Below, piece after piece: positions 11,691 to 24,543 of a DNA stretch of 64,000 nt. The stretch comes from Symsagittifera roscoffensis (taxonomy: Eukaryota; Xenacoelomorpha; Acoela; Convolutidae). A program made the position numbers and the translations under genes. The notes beneath the pieces are model-generated. The model made no database searches, was not told where the DNA came from, and saw only the letters and a list, made by a program, of their open reading frames with translations. The stretch spans positions 88,451,845-88,515,844 of the forward strand of contig NC_087062.1 of the NCBI RefSeq assembly GCF_963678635.1, read 5' to 3'. Numbering within the stretch: position 1 is the stretch's first letter; every line of letters starts with the position of its first letter.

Positions 11691-13534
11691 ATGAAGAAAA
11701 CAAGAATATCTCTAATGGAAAGGAGAAGAATAGGGCTTAAGCAAAATCAAAACTCGTCGCAGCGGAAACTAACACCAACAAATCCGAAAGTAATGACAAA
11801 GAATACTTCAGTGAACATGGTCAATACAAGAAGCAACAAGGAACAGAAGGCCAAAGAGAAAGTGAGGGAAGAACCGACTATACCGGCCAGAGAAACCGAT
11901 CTTGAGACACCAGATCAGAAAATAGATGGGGCGGAAAGAAAGACGACGGAACCAACACCCATGCCAAACGTAGAAGAACAGGAGAAGAAAACAATAGAGT
12001 TCTCACTAATAGGCAATGTAGACGAAACAACAAACAACACACTGGAAACGATAAAAGACGATTTTCAAACAAAAAGAGCGTCGTTCACAGAGATATTTGG
12101 AGCGATGGTCGGAATGAAACCAAAAAAAGAGGAGGTGAGACCAGCGATCAAGAAAAGCCAAACATTTGGAACAGATTTCGCAATAGCGACAGAAGCTAAA
12201 AAAGATAAAAAGCAGGTCACACAAAAAGCAACGGTAGAAACACAACGAAAGAAACAGAAATCTACACCGTTACCCCGGATTGATATCACCATGGCGTCAG
12301 GAGGGACCCGGTCTGCTATGAAGGGGGGATCCTCAAACTGAACGAGGTTACCAGAGGAGACAAGAACACATGCGGGTGTACCAATTGATTCCATGACGGT
12401 GGGCCAGTACCTGGGAAATGATGAACAGGACGCTTGAAGCATTCGCAACAAGTAAGGCAGTGGCAAATCTAGGAAAACCTTCAAGAAACCTATAGAATTC
12501 AAAGACGATTCAGATGGTTGCATTGACCACTGTGTTGAGGTAATGAGACTACATCTAAAAGAGGACAACTTGAAAGATTAGAGGGAGGATTGTACGGCAA
12601 TACTTAGCAACTTAGAGGGAACAGCACTGAAGTGAGTGGTAGCAAACAAGGAGGAGGAGCGTGACACTGCAGACAAGTTCTCTAAGATACTGTTGAATCG
12701 ATTTGGATCAGGTATGAAGGGAAGGGTAATCAGGCGATGATGAGGTTCGAAAAAAGAAGAAAAAGAGATGGCGAACCGATTGATCGATTTCTGTATAATC
12801 TTGAGAGCTTGAGGAGGAGAAGCGATCCAGAGGAATCGACCAACTTTAGAAACTTTAGCATATTACGTTCTCTAACATATTACTCGCTATCGAAGGATAA
12901 CGCACCAACTCCAGAGCAGATGAGGCAAAAGTCAAGAGAGTATATGTTAATGAAACCAAAGAAGTACTCGTTCTCGGAAAGCAGAAACATGCAAGGGGTA
13001 AGCCAACAACAAAGTTCGTCATGGTACAAAACTAGAGACGACATGGACGAACGAAGGTCATGCGCAAACTGCGGATCAGCGGACCATCACGTAGCGGATT
13101 GCACAACATACAAGCAAGGCATGAAAAGCTTGGGATATGCGCCAGACGAGGAAGACATGAGTCAAACGGAAGAACACAAGTCTTACAGTGGCTTGATCAT
13201 CAAGATAGGCGCGAGGTGCTTTTTCTGCAATCAAGAGCGCCATTTCAGGATGGACTGTCCCCTGTTTTGGGAAGCAGTGAAGAATCAAGGTCACCCGAAA
13301 CATAATCTGGCATTGGCAGCGGAGCAGAACACAAGGAGCTTACAAGCTGAAAATGACTGGCAGAGCAAAGAGGCAGCAAATGATGAGTTACCAACAAGGA
13401 CATTAAAGGCTGTGGCACAATTCAAAGATGCCGTGGGGGCTGAGACAACGAGTCCATTAGTGATAAATTATGAGGAAGCAGCTGCAGAGGCTATCAACAG
13501 ATTGTGCAGGCTATCGTATCTGATACGAGCATAG
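11691..13534 (+). pseudogene. gag remnant, copy 2
   Basis: The N-terminal frame (11691-12341) starts with the same ATG as copy 1. It lacks about 460 bp: sequence equivalent to 6603-7063 of copy 1 is absent, removing the coiled-coil part. The capsid part is broken by stop codons (TAG near 12580, TGA near 12633) and by a scrambled patch near 12855. From 12737 to 13534 a 265-codon frame holds the nucleocapsid with two intact CX2CX4HX4C knuckles (CANC and CFFC). It ends just after the same protease-to-tether deletion junction found in copy 1. Nearly identical nucleotides to copy 1 show a recent common source. Confidence 0.85.
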
Positions 13535-13546
13535 AAGAATGATAAA

Positions 13547-14723
13547 ATGACGAGCAACCTCTCAAAATGGATTCGGACGGGAGCGAAAGAGATGGGAGAC
13601 CTGGAAGAGGATAGTTACAAGATCTTCAGCCAGTTCTACAAAGAGAGAAAGGAATTACTCTATCACACAGCTGTTGGCGTGGTAGCCTGTAGGAGAAAAG
13701 ACAAAGAAAAAATTCTACACAAGCATAACCTCATCATATTAACTCAGCTATACCAAGCAGAAGTGTTGTTCAGATCGCATGACCAAATGGGACATCAGGG
13801 GATAGACAAGGTACAACAAAAATACTACCCAGATTTGATTCGCCAGGGCTGAGGAAGGCTTGTGAAAAATGGGTGAACGCATGTCTGTCGTGCTTGCAGG
13901 TAAAGGATCCTAGGAAAATGAAGTTCCCTCTTTAGTCAGTGGTAAGCTCGGAGTTTAACGAGGTCGTGCAAATAGACCATCAGAATATCTGCATGACTGA
14001 CTCGGGATACAACCAGATACTAGTAATTATAGATCATTTCACGAAACTGGCAGAAGCGGTACCATGTCAGACGGCATCGGCGGAAGAAACTTGTGATTAC
14101 TTGATAATGCACTGGATATCACAATATGGTTGTGCGATGATATTCCAATCGGACAATGGGAAGGCATTCGTGGGGGACCTGACAAAAGAACAAATGAGAA
14201 GATCCCACATTGCACAGGCTCATTCAACGACCTACCATCCACAAACGGAAAATAGATTAGTGGCGAGACAGAACAGAACTCTGGTGAATATGCCGCGGAT
14301 GTATTTCTCGAGATTTATGACTGACTGGGACAAATATCTGCGGCAGGAGGGGGGGCGTATAACAGCACGCAACACTCAACAACGGGGATCAGTCCTTTCA
14401 TGATATTAACAGGTAAAGAGAGAGCGATGCCCCTGACCTCTTCTATCCGGAGTATGAGGGAAAGAAGACGTCGCCTCAGGCATATGTGAAGGAAGCAGTC
14501 AGAAGACAACAGGAGCTGAACGAGCTGTGCAGAAGGAACACAGCACAGGCGCAGATGAGACAGCGGAAGTAGTACGATGGAAAAAACTTCATGCGAAGCT
14601 GTATGCTGTGGGACAATACGTCTGGGTGTTCCAGAACCTCATACCTCCTAAAGGGACAAAGAAGCAATTGAAGAACTGGAGAGGGCCGTTCATGATAAAG
14701 GAAATGCACCAGCAGGATTGATT
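13547..14723 (+). pseudogene. Integrase remnant, copy 2
   Basis: The zinc-binding part (13547-13852) and the catalytic core (13939-14403) align with the integrase of copy 3. The first two catalytic aspartates (IDHQ and QSDNG) are visible. Around the third position the text reads ENRLVARQN where copy 3 has GLVERQN, so the catalytic glutamate is replaced by alanine. Frameshifts lie near 13850, 14350-14400 and 14570, and the GPF tail motif follows at about 14680. The upstream protease, reverse transcriptase and RNase H are deleted, so this copy cannot act alone. Confidence 0.85.
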
Positions 14724-14734
14724 CTATCGCTCGC

Positions 14735-15115
14735 TTGAGTACAGGCCGTGTGGCTCACTACGAGAATCTAAAACCTCACGTCCCAGCACTGGAAACCTGG
14801 TGCGTACAGCAGAACATGGAAGGACTCGAGTATCTACTGGTAGAGCCAGCATGTGAGGTAAACCAGACAGGCACCAGAGAGAAGAATGATGGCAACGAGA
14901 ACGTGAACGGCGAAACGATAGAAGTAGATTCGGACGAAGGGTCTTTCGCCGAGGAAGATTGGAACGATCCCGAACAAAACGAGGTACCAAAATGGACGGA
15001 ACAAGACTTTCAAATGACGGAAGAAACCAGAAGAGGTGGGCGTAAGAAAACTGGCATGGGATACAACAGGTATGGTGATGACTTCCTGATCGACAAGATC
15101 AGCCTGACGAGATAA
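14735..15115 (+). pseudogene. C-terminal tail of Pol, copy 2
   Basis: This 126-codon frame matches the end of the copy 3 Pol frame and the frame that follows it at 40850. Here the two are continuous: a TGG codon stands where copy 3 has the in-frame TAG at 40847. The product is acidic and ends in the segment with YNRYGDDFLIDKI. A stop at 15113 ends it earlier than in copy 3. Confidence 0.7.
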
Positions 15116-15840
15116 GAGAAGAGTTGGTGCACGTGGGTGAGCTGGTAGCCAAGGAGGAATGGCAGATCATAAACAACAGTGAGCACTCATTGCTAGAAGA
15201 TCACACCCTGCCAGAAAGAGAATTGGACCTAGAACAAAGCGAAATTGAAAGAAGTGAACCACAAATCTGAGGATTCTGGAGTGGATGCACAACCTTGAGG
15301 TGAACGAGAAGGAAGAACAAAGCATCCAACAAGTCGACAAATCTGCGAAGAAACATGTGTAATCAGAGAACCGTTGTTCGGTTGGACAGCCACTGATCGG
15401 CCACTGGAAATACCAACGGATAACTTGAACCACGTACCATCAACGGGGACGTGCATAAAAAAAAATTCCCGGGGAGTGGGGGTAGGACTTACCCACACCA
15501 AAATTTAATCATAAAGAAGCTCAGGGAACTGAAAGAGATCAACGGCCTGGAGCTGGACCAGGAGGGGGCCGAGTCTACCTTTTGAAGAAATTTCAAGACG
15601 AAATTCGAGGTTCCGATTGAATATTTGGATAACATCCTGATCACAGACAGTGACTTCATCCTGTCAGACAATACTAGCTCAATCTGCATAACGGCGGACA
15701 AGAGCTTCAATACCAGACTGGAAGCTGACTTCAAAAAAGAATACCAGAATGTGGAATTTCTGTTCGGGCAGAGACCAGGGTTGGGTGGAATGGCAGCACT
15801 CCCTTTTTCAATTTCACAAGTTCCCGGTAAATACTTGTGA
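15116..15840 (+). pseudogene. Pol tail and truncated macrodomain remnant, copy 2
   Basis: The first part is a frame-broken version of copy 3 41000-41320. The conserved 29-nt hairpin segment lies at about 15472-15500. From 15625 to 15840 an open frame carries the N-terminal half of the macrodomain (segments ITDSDFILSDNTSSICITAD and EADFKKEYQNVEF). A TGA at about 15838 and an internal deletion end it. Sequence equivalent to about 41715-43050 of copy 3 is missing, so the rest of the macrodomain, the spacer and the start of the second reading frame are lost. Confidence 0.75.
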
Positions 15841-17710
15841 ATTTTGGTGACAAGAGTCAAGGCGATTCTTGACCGGGATCTGGTGATGGCAGAACGGGAG
15901 CAAGAACAGAGACTACAAGAAAGTGTAGCAAATTGTGATCAGATAAATTCAGAAATGAAACGGCTACAAAGGAGAAAGCAAGCGGTCGCGAGTGGTAAGG
16001 AGAAAAATAGGACGGCAACGGAGCCAGTAGTGACGAGATCGAGACCAGAGTCAAGAATGAGGTGGATGAAGCGCGCAGATCGAGAGGCCGCTTCAACCTT
16101 GACCGCGTGGCTCAAGAGCACATGAACGAAGGTTTGGAGGTATTGACGCCACCTGAGCCCGTCCCTTCCATGAGGAATCTAGAGGCGAATCGAATCAGAC
16201 CGCGAATGGACATTGCGCTGCCAGGACTGACGTCCAGCTCGACTAGCGGCAGTCAGCCCGGAACGGGGACATCGCGCCTCAGGGAGTTGCAGGAAAGGTT
16301 GCAGGCGAAGGCTCTTGAGAACGCTGCGCGTGAGCAACGACCAACCACCTGGAGAGAACATCCAGTGAGGAGCGTTGTGATCTCGAGCTACAAAAAGAAG
16401 ACTGACGGCGTGTACCACCGACATAGTCGAGAGGACTTGACGGCTGCGTAACGAGGGAGAAGAGATGACTTTCGTGACGCTGCTTGGGCAGAGTACTTCG
16501 TACAACCGAAAATACCCAAAGGCACAATACACTTGATAATAAGGGATAGTCTCGTCCGGGTCTTGACGAGGATCCAGACCCATTGGCAAGTGGGAGTCCC
16601 GAGTTTCTCGGGCGCAGCGATGGCCCAGATGTTGGCGTCTCTGCAGATGCTGGAGATGGGGAAGATATACACGGTTACACTGATGATGGGAACCAAAGAC
16701 GTGTCCAGGGGCGAGTCAAGAAAAATGACAAGGCTACAAGGCAAAGTGAGTTGCATTCTTGAAGAACTAAGAATTTACCTGGAGCTAGCAGTCCTCACCA
16801 TCTACACCGTCCCCTAAACATGATGGCCAACCAGAATGCGAGGGAGATAAAAGGAAGGGTGCGAAGTATCAACGAGATAATCAGGCAAATCCAACAGAGA
16901 AGTGTGCTGCCCATTTGAGTACTTGATGTAGCAAGAATGATGGAAGATTCCCTCCCGGAGGATGCAACATCGGATGGTATCCATTTCGATAGGCCAAGGG
17001 GCACGGAGTGGCTTAATGGCGTCTTCCAGAATCATATAAATTTCCATGAGTCGGATCTAGTGGAGACGGGTCAATTCATCTTTGTTCCAACCCCGATACC
17101 TCCCTTCAACTCAACCCGGTCCGTAACTGAACGCTTGGGGGAAGGATCGACTCGAGAGGGAGCTCAACTAGCAGCAGAAGCAGACAGTTCAGATCGACAC
17201 TTATGGAAGGAGACGAGGCAGAACCTTCTACGCCCCAGAGCTCGGTTGTGTCGTCAGTGGTGATGGTGGACAACAAGAAGAAAGTAGAAGGTCTGGCGGA
17301 AGCAAGTAGAACCCGGTACCTGGAACGAGTGAAGGATATTGATCTCGAAGATCTGGCCTGCAGGCAAGAGTTAACGGAGGTCTTGGGGATCAAGAGTCTG
17401 TCAGGCCCATGAGGCGCACTTCTCTCGAGCCAAGACACTGGAGATGGCGCACTTGACGGCAATTCCCCAGAGATCCATAATGGGACCAATCAGTTACAGA
17501 CCTCTCAAGGAGCTGGGAAGTCCAGGCCTCATAGTGGAGCCTCCCAATCATCGGACCAGTATAGCCAGGATCAGAGTGGCGATCCCCGCGCAGCTGAGGG
17601 CAGTGGACAAGCTACTCGAGCCGAAGAGCATGGGGCTTCCTGACACAGTCTACATGGGTGCGAAACTTGCGGAAAACCCAAGGTACGGGAGATCTACTAG
17701 AACTTCTTAG
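15841..17710 (+). pseudogene. Coiled-coil plus SGNH esterase remnant, copy 2
   Basis: It aligns with the second ORF of copy 3 from its coiled coil onward. The esterase region lies at about 16530-17060. Block I reads RDS instead of GDS and block III reads GTKD instead of GTND, so two catalytic blocks are damaged, while block V (DGIHFD) is kept. Frames are broken near 16080, 16450, 16815 and 17412. The remaining part (17440-17710) matches the region after the esterase, with landmarks GPISYRPLKELGSPGLIVEP. Confidence 0.8.
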
Positions 17711-20700
17711 CTGGCCACGACGTTAGCAGTTTATGATCAGTCGGATCCTGGAGCGGCAAGAGCGATCATTGTGGCGGGATCGGACTTCGAGGGGACGTCA
17801 CCGAAGTTGTTTTGGCAACAGACCTTGGTGTACCTACAACCGAGGGCGGAGTTGAATCAAATGTTGACCCTGATCGTGGCGATGAAGTAGGAGACAACGT
17901 GTGAACCGGAGCTATTGTTGTTCGAGGGAGTAAATGATCACCTGCTCGCGGCGGGACTACTTGAGTACCTGAGAAATGGGTAGCGTACACCAAAGAAGAT
18001 CTGGGAGGCAATCCAGACGCTGTTTGAAGCCATGAACGAGGTGCAGGAACTGGATCATCTCGGTTGGGATTGAAGACAAAAGTGGTATTCGCGTCATCAC
18101 CAGTTTACGCAGGCATGCCAACCACTCTACAGTTCGTATACGCCATGTTAATTCTGATTGCGGAGGAAAACGGATGGCGGATGTTGATGGCGGCCGCAAA
18201 TCGTGAGCTAGAGCCAGTGAACTTGAAACTTCTAAAATCGGAGGTGGCGGCATCGTGGTCGGATGTGTCACACGCTCTAAAGGGCTTTTACGAGCTTGCG
18301 ATACCTTGATCGTGTTGGACGAGGACCTTTGTCTGGAGGTGTCAAACCTTGCCCGGCAACTGAAGTTCAACCCAGAGGTGGGGGTTGACCATCCTGTGAT
18401 AACTCATCCGACAGCCAGCCTGTGGTTCCGGAGTACGGACCTGACAATCACGAGCTCCACTAGCAGGGCGAGGAGGCCAAACAACGAGAGTAAGAAAGTG
18501 GCTGCAGCCGAAAAACAAGTGGAATCGATGGTATTTCGTCTAACACAAGAGAGAAGAAAATGGCCGTTCCTTACCCCGAGACTTGAGAACGTGACGGATA
18601 AGGCGAGAGAGAGTGCTCCACCGCTGGTGAAGCAAAAATGGGAGTTTCTGGAGGAACAGCTGGAAGTGGCAGAAAAGAGAGAGATGACGGTGGGGAGATT
18701 CGTCACTGCAGTAAACGAAGTTACTATCGGAGGCTTCTGGAGGGAGCATGCGAAGGGCGAACTGAGGACCCGAAAGCCGCACGAGATCTTGAGATTCTTG
18801 AGTACATGTTGGGAGAAGAAGTACATGAACAAAGTGTTCTATGCGGGGAATACGATTTTCGAGGCGTTTGTGCAAAAACTCTGGAGTATGTCATTCAACC
18901 TCCTACTGGCCTTGTACTTGGTATATCCCAGGCACTTGTTCAACATGGGCCCGGAATATATGTTTAGTAGAGGTGTGGAGACGCTCCGAATCGACGGGTA
19001 CTTGACCTTGATACTCCTGACACATGGGGAGCTGAGGGTATTTCATCAACTGATGAAATATGGGGAACCCCTGTCGGTGAGGAGGGGCCACCCGAGTCTA
19101 GAGATTTATTCCTACAAGTGTGCTGTCGGACTGAAGACGCTACTAGTGAAATACTTCCTGATGCAGAACCGGCATTTGACAGGTGAAGAAAGAAGCGCGA
19201 ACGCTCGAGAAGAAGTGAGGGAGGCAAATGGAGGCATACTTCTCCTAACCGACTAGTGCTTGGCCATGAAATCTGATCCCTTGGGGATGATCAGGGGGCT
19301 GGGAGAGGTGGTGACATGTGTCTACGGGCCAGCCGTGACGTACGCCTTCCCGGATCCGCTTGTGGCAGCGTACCGACACTCAGAAGTGCACGTGAGTCCG
19401 ATCAGCGTTCTTGATGGGACGTCACTGAACTTGTGCAGACAAGAGGACTTGAGGGCGCGAATTTGTGAGGCAGTAATCTTCGGGAAGATAAAGGAATCAG
19501 AGCTAATAGAGCTCAACTTCAGGGGTCAGCTGCAACGCAGGATGGGGGAAGCGAGAAGGTCCCATCGAAGTCTATCCGAAATTCTGGAAATTGAACCCAG
19601 TAGAAAGAGACACGACGGAAGTCTTGAGGATCCCGGCTTGGACAAATAAATTCGAGTTTACAAAGAACGAGCTGAAAAAATACCCGCGCGATTCCCGAGT
19701 TCCCGACGGTTAGGCGGATGACGCTAGGAATGAATAGCCCCATGTTAGTCCCTTCCCTACACACGAGAGCAATGGTCGAGCAGCAGAAGATATTCACAGA
19801 CAGCTGGAACCCCTTGTTCATCGGGTATTTGGCAGCGGTATAATTCCATACCTGTGAAACTAAATTAAATTCGTGGACCATGCAAGCAAAGAAGATGCGG
19901 GGTTCGATGCCTCCAAAGTATGACGTTTGGGAAGTGCTGCAGACTCTTGAGAAGGCAGGACTCGAGAGCAAGCTGCCCATCTATGACGACGGAAAGATGA
20001 CCGTGGAGGAAGGTCACTTAGCTCTCAAGGATGAAATGAAATGAAGTTTGGTACGAGAAAACATCGATTGCAAGAAATGGAGTAGCAACAGGAAGGACGA
20101 AAGATGGATGCAGCAGGAGTTCTGTACGTGCCCCTCACTGAATATAAGGTAGCAGATCCGACGACACCTTCACCTCTGTCAGTGGGAACCCAGGAGACAA
20201 GAAAAGCCTTCCAGTGGAGAACAGATTCACTGAAATGCTAGAGAAGGATCAAGCGGAGTCAGGAGAGGGAGAGAGTATGGACGAAACCCTCAGCCAAGGC
20301 TGGAGAAAAAATGGAAGCGGGGAATACGCCCGAGGAAGTGGCAACGAACAGGAATTTCAGTCCCGGCACTACACGTGAGCTACTGCAAGATTTGAGTAGG
20401 AATGACTAGGCAAACACGGCCATCCCCTCTTTGGGGTCTTCCCGAAAAAATCTTGAGCTGCCGCTAACGAGTGAACCATCCAACATGGGAATGGTGCTCC
20501 TGACCGACAAAGTAAGGGAGAAGAATATATTTAAAGGCAACAAGGGAATGTTCCTGAGCACGCTGGACGAGGAGGCGTTGCAAAGTTTCTTGAGCGAATT
20601 CAATCAGAGGGTGGAGAATAAAGCTTAAAGTAGACGAATTCAAGGAAGAACTGTTGAACACGGTGGTGAAGCTTGGAGAGCCAGTCCTGATAGGCACTGG

Positions 20701-20835
20701 ACTGGACAAGAAAGTGAGGAAAAAGCTGCTCGAGAAGATGATTGGCCCAAGGAAGCACAAGCAGGTAAAGCCAACCCATGTAAAGATAGCTCTATTCTAA
20801 ACAAAAAAACGGATGATAAAAATAAAACTAGTAAT
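17711..20835 (+). pseudogene. Middle block of the second polyprotein, copy 2
   Basis: This frame-broken counterpart of copy 3 44950-48100 has its longest open part at 18255-19256 (333 codons), followed by 19260-19649. The start (17740-18310) keeps the region I compare with a second SGNH-like fold: GSDFEGTS, GVNDH and DVSH are all visible. Around 17800 this copy carries about 38 bp that copy 3 lacks, and the frame runs through without a break there. Function of the rest is not recognised. Confidence 0.75.
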
Positions 20836-21639
20836 ATGATTAAAGATAATATTCTTAAGGCTAGAGAAGGGGGAGGCGAGAGTCCAAAAAAGGGACCTGG
20901 ACAAAGAGTTGAGTCAGTGATGGTGGTCATGACGCACCCGAGTAGAGGAGCAAGGTCAAGGAAGAGAAAACGGGAAGCAGAAGAGTCAAGTCCTTCAGCG
21001 GATGCGGTTTCAGAGAAGAATTTGAAAGAGACAGCTCCCATGATTCTGGCGCGATGGAAGATGGCGGCCTACAAGGGAGGCTCGGCAGCCAGGAAGTTGA
21101 CAGAGATAACGATCGAAGTGGAGGCCTCGACGAATCCAGGGAAAGAAGAAGACTTCAAACTTCAGAAGGCGAATGCGATGAGGGGCTCCACCAGTGGACA
21201 AATGTGGGAAGTGGATGTCCGGAAAGAATGGATCTCGACTCAACACCAGGACACTGGGAAGCGAGTGACCAGTGACCCTCTTGAGAGAGGTGCGACGAGG
21301 AACACGGCTCGTACTTGGTGGATGGCCCTAGAGACCACAAATGAACTGGAGAATTGCCTGAAAGGACTTGATCGCGGAGTATCCCGGAAGCGCCGGAATT
21401 GGGCTACATTAATAACAAATCCTTTTGTCAGGACAATAGGACAGTTGCTGTGTTCATGGAGCCTGGCGGGAGTGGCATTAGAGGCATTGAGTTCGTATGA
21501 CAAACTCAAACTGGGCGATACGGGTTTGCGCGTGTACCAAATGTTAGTGCAACGCATTGCTCGAGATAACTCGGGAGAGTGTAGCGAGGAGGAAAGATGC
21601 CACTTGATTCTTGAAATGAATCATGTCAGTGATGTCTGA
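20836..21639 (+). pseudogene. Open segment joining middle and last blocks, copy 2
   Basis: This 267-codon frame covers what in copy 3 is divided among three frames (end of 44975-48253, 48211-48786 and start of 48787-51303). Its continuity shows that these belonged to one protein. A basic KRKREAEE-type segment and a WWMALETT motif are visible. Compared with copy 3, about 120 bp near 21410 are missing. No known domain is recognised. Confidence 0.7.
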
Positions 21640-23909
21640 CACCACTGTCCAGACGTGCCACCAGCGAGCGATAGGATGTAAGACGATGGAAAGGAGAGTC
21701 GCCACCGTCATCCTTATTGTGTACCAGAGTACTGGGATCGCCAAGGGGGATCGCTCAAGGCAATCTCTAAAGAACCACGTAAAGCTTGATGAAATACGGA
21801 AGTTCTTCATCAAGAAATTCGACGAGGATCACGATGTGCATTGCAACCTGGCTCTGGCAGAAGATTACTCAAGGCCCACGAAACGGGGAGAATATCAATA
21901 TGTGTCCGGAGTGATGGGAATAGCATACAACCCTTTCTTTGACTCAGAAGATGGAAACGCTTGCATGAGTTTTGAAGTGGCGGAGTTATTTAAGTTATGG
22001 AAGGAGGAAATAGTTGAGATTGACCCAACAGAAAGGGAAAGACCGAGCCTAGGTCTGCTACTTGAGAAGATTGATTATACTGGAAATTATCAGTGTGCCG
22101 CGTTCGGCTAAAAAAGGTCAAACTAAGACTGGGAAGCGGAGACGACGTGTTGTCTACAAATTTGGGGACCATTTGGAAGTTACTGAGACCATTTTGGTGC
22201 CCACATCCCCACGCGAGCCTGATTGAAGAAATTACGGAGCGGGTCAGTTTGTCGCCAGCCAACGATGAAGATCTGGGGAATTTGAATATAGAGCACAAAT
22301 TGATCCTACCTCATCAAGGGGAATCGGAGGGAGCAACGAGCAAGCTGGAGAAGCTGGTAAAGAAGATTGAGCCGGGCAGCTGACTGGGCCTGGCATGTGG
22401 AGGAGGAGAGCATTCTTGTGATGGGCGGTCCTATGTCAGAGTACAATCCTTCCAGAGGGAGGATTCCGCCACTTGATTCGGTGACATCACGGAGAAAGAG
22501 AAGAGCGAGGAGCAGATGGTGGCTGAGTGTTACGCGAGCATCACTGTAAATGTAGCGACGGCATTGGGATTTTTCTCGAGGATGTGCCGTTTACAATCTC
22601 TAGAGATGCTGTAGTCCGAACACCATTTGGTGCCAGCGTTAAGCGTGGAGTCTTGGCCAGGAGTGTTGCAAATGATCCAGAAGTACATCAGGGGATGGAA
22701 GGTCGGTCTTGAGGCGGAGATGGGATTTCCTGTGAGCAAGGACTACAGTTTACCCACGAATGCGAAGTCTCTGGTCGGATCAGTCATAGCCAACCTGTGC
22801 GGGAGCCATTATCCATTACACATGGCGAAGGTGGAAGCATCTAGTCAGAGGGTGATAATCGACAAGGCTTTTTCGGTGCCCAAGTGTGTGCGATTGGCAC
22901 GAATGTCGCACCACTCTCACAAGTTGTTGCGGGAGATACTAGGAGCAGTGCCTGGAGATCGAAGAGAGGACTGGAGTGAGATCTGGGGGGAAGAGCTCCG
23001 GAGTCTAGAAAAAGAAAACACAAGTGACTTTGATAGATAGAATACGATTGGAAAAGCGATGAATAGTGCCCCAGCCATGGAAGAAAACGACGTGACGCAT
23101 GAGAAAATGATGGAGTTTGAACCTCTGTTGGAAGCTTTGGGAGAACGCAATCTCCGGAGAATCAATCTGACACACGGGGAATGCCCTTGCCATTGTCTGG
23201 CACAGACAGTTTGGTACCCGGAGCACTCGAACCTCTGCTTGGTATGGGAAGTGGATGAAATTCGGTCAATAGGGCTACTCAGTCACCAGCAGATGGTCCC
23301 TCTTTTTGTGGTGAGCTCGATGCTAGCGTTGCAATGGATCGAGGAGAACGTGACCAAATATCGAGAGTCGAGAGCACCAACAGTGGAGCCAATACATGCC
23401 ATTGACTACAGCCGGAGGCTTGAATTGTTCGAGACTGCGTTCAAGTATTCGCTGTGCCCAAGGAGGTGAGGCACGTGTGGAGTCACATGAGATTCTTTTC
23501 ATGGTTTCGAGCGACGCTGACATCTTGGCTGTACACGGTGACGAAGAATCACATGAGGAAGCAACAGAAACAATATCGACAGTTCCTAGCCGAGATCGGG
23601 CCAGAGGCCTTCAAGAGACCCTGGCTATCTCATCGTATTGCGAAAACCGAGGATTGGAAAAGGGTTGGTGGAGTGTCTCGAGATAACAGCAAAGTGAGGG
23701 AATCGATATTGGAGGAGGACTTGGCGAAGAACGTGAGCCTGAGCTTGCACAATTCCTTCTGCTTGAATAGGGAATCAAAAGTGAAGGGTCTACCGAACCA
23801 GGCGAAAAAAGTACATGAGCAAAAGGATTGGATGCGAGCCTACGAACAGCTGAAAGCATGGGAAGAAGTCGTGATCAGTTTCGATGATGAAGAAGAACTG
23901 GCGAGGTAA
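21640..23909 (+). pseudogene. Last block of the second polyprotein, copy 2
   Basis: It aligns with copy 3 48960-51240. Open pieces lie at 21623-22111, 22627-23040, 23059-23469 and 23454-23909, separated by frameshifts and stop codons. Landmarks are SGVMGIAYNPF, LLRPFWCPHPHASLIEE, HGECPCHCLAQTVWYP and the acidic FDDEEELAR end. The function is unknown. From 22957 on it belongs to the tandemly duplicated unit. Confidence 0.75.
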
Positions 23910-24296
23910 ATTAAGGTGTCGAGTGTGTCAGGACCCAGTACCTCGAGGACGAGGGGCACGAATTGAACGGGGGTGTTCAGGGGTTGGTTCTTGAGTCGTG
24001 AGCGGGGGAAATAAAAAGAAGCTTGAGTGTGAACTCAGATGAAATCTGAGGGCACGGAAAAAAAATGTTAAAAGAAAATTATTGTTATTAGTTTACTATA
24101 CCTACTATATAAATCCAAATGCTGCATGACAATTTTCTGAAAAGGCAAAACAAAAGAAATTTTAATGATAGCTTACAGAGTGGAAAATCAGAGTGCAGGT
24201 GTATGCAGGTGTATGCAGAGGTGTACTCAACTTTCCGGGGGCTCACTGACAGACGACGGCACGCGATGAGGACATCGATCTTGAGTCCGGCGAGTA
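23910..24296 (+). other. 3' untranslated region, copy 2
   Basis: This non-coding stretch lies between the last coding block and the LTR. It matches copy 3 51304-51733, with shared landmarks TATATAAATCCAAATGCTGC and GACATCGATCTTGAGTCCGG just before the LTR. No strong polypurine tract is seen directly upstream of the LTR start, only a short G-rich stretch. Confidence 0.6.
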
Positions 24297-24543
24297 TGTA
24301 CCAGTCGGTCATTTTTGGAAGTTTGACCTTGAGCAACGTTTAGTCTTGATTTTGGGGTGAAATGTGATTTTTCAAAAATTCGAATTGAGCATGTCATGCT
24401 CAAGTTTCTCGCGACAACTGGAAATACAAGAAAATAAGATCAGAAGAATCGAACTACAATCGGGGGAAAGTAGTACATAAAATAGGAGCATGAAATTGCA
24501 ATTCGCAAGTTCGCCGTATAAATCGATTGAGAGTGGAGCTGTT
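24297..24543 (+). mobile_element. 3' LTR of copy 2, first piece
   Basis: It begins TGTACCAGTCGGTCATTTTT and follows the copy 3 LTR (51734 onward) with clear divergence up to GAGAGTGGAGCTGT. There the LINE begins. The remaining LTR continues at about 28497-28980 and 54320-54406. Confidence 0.85.
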
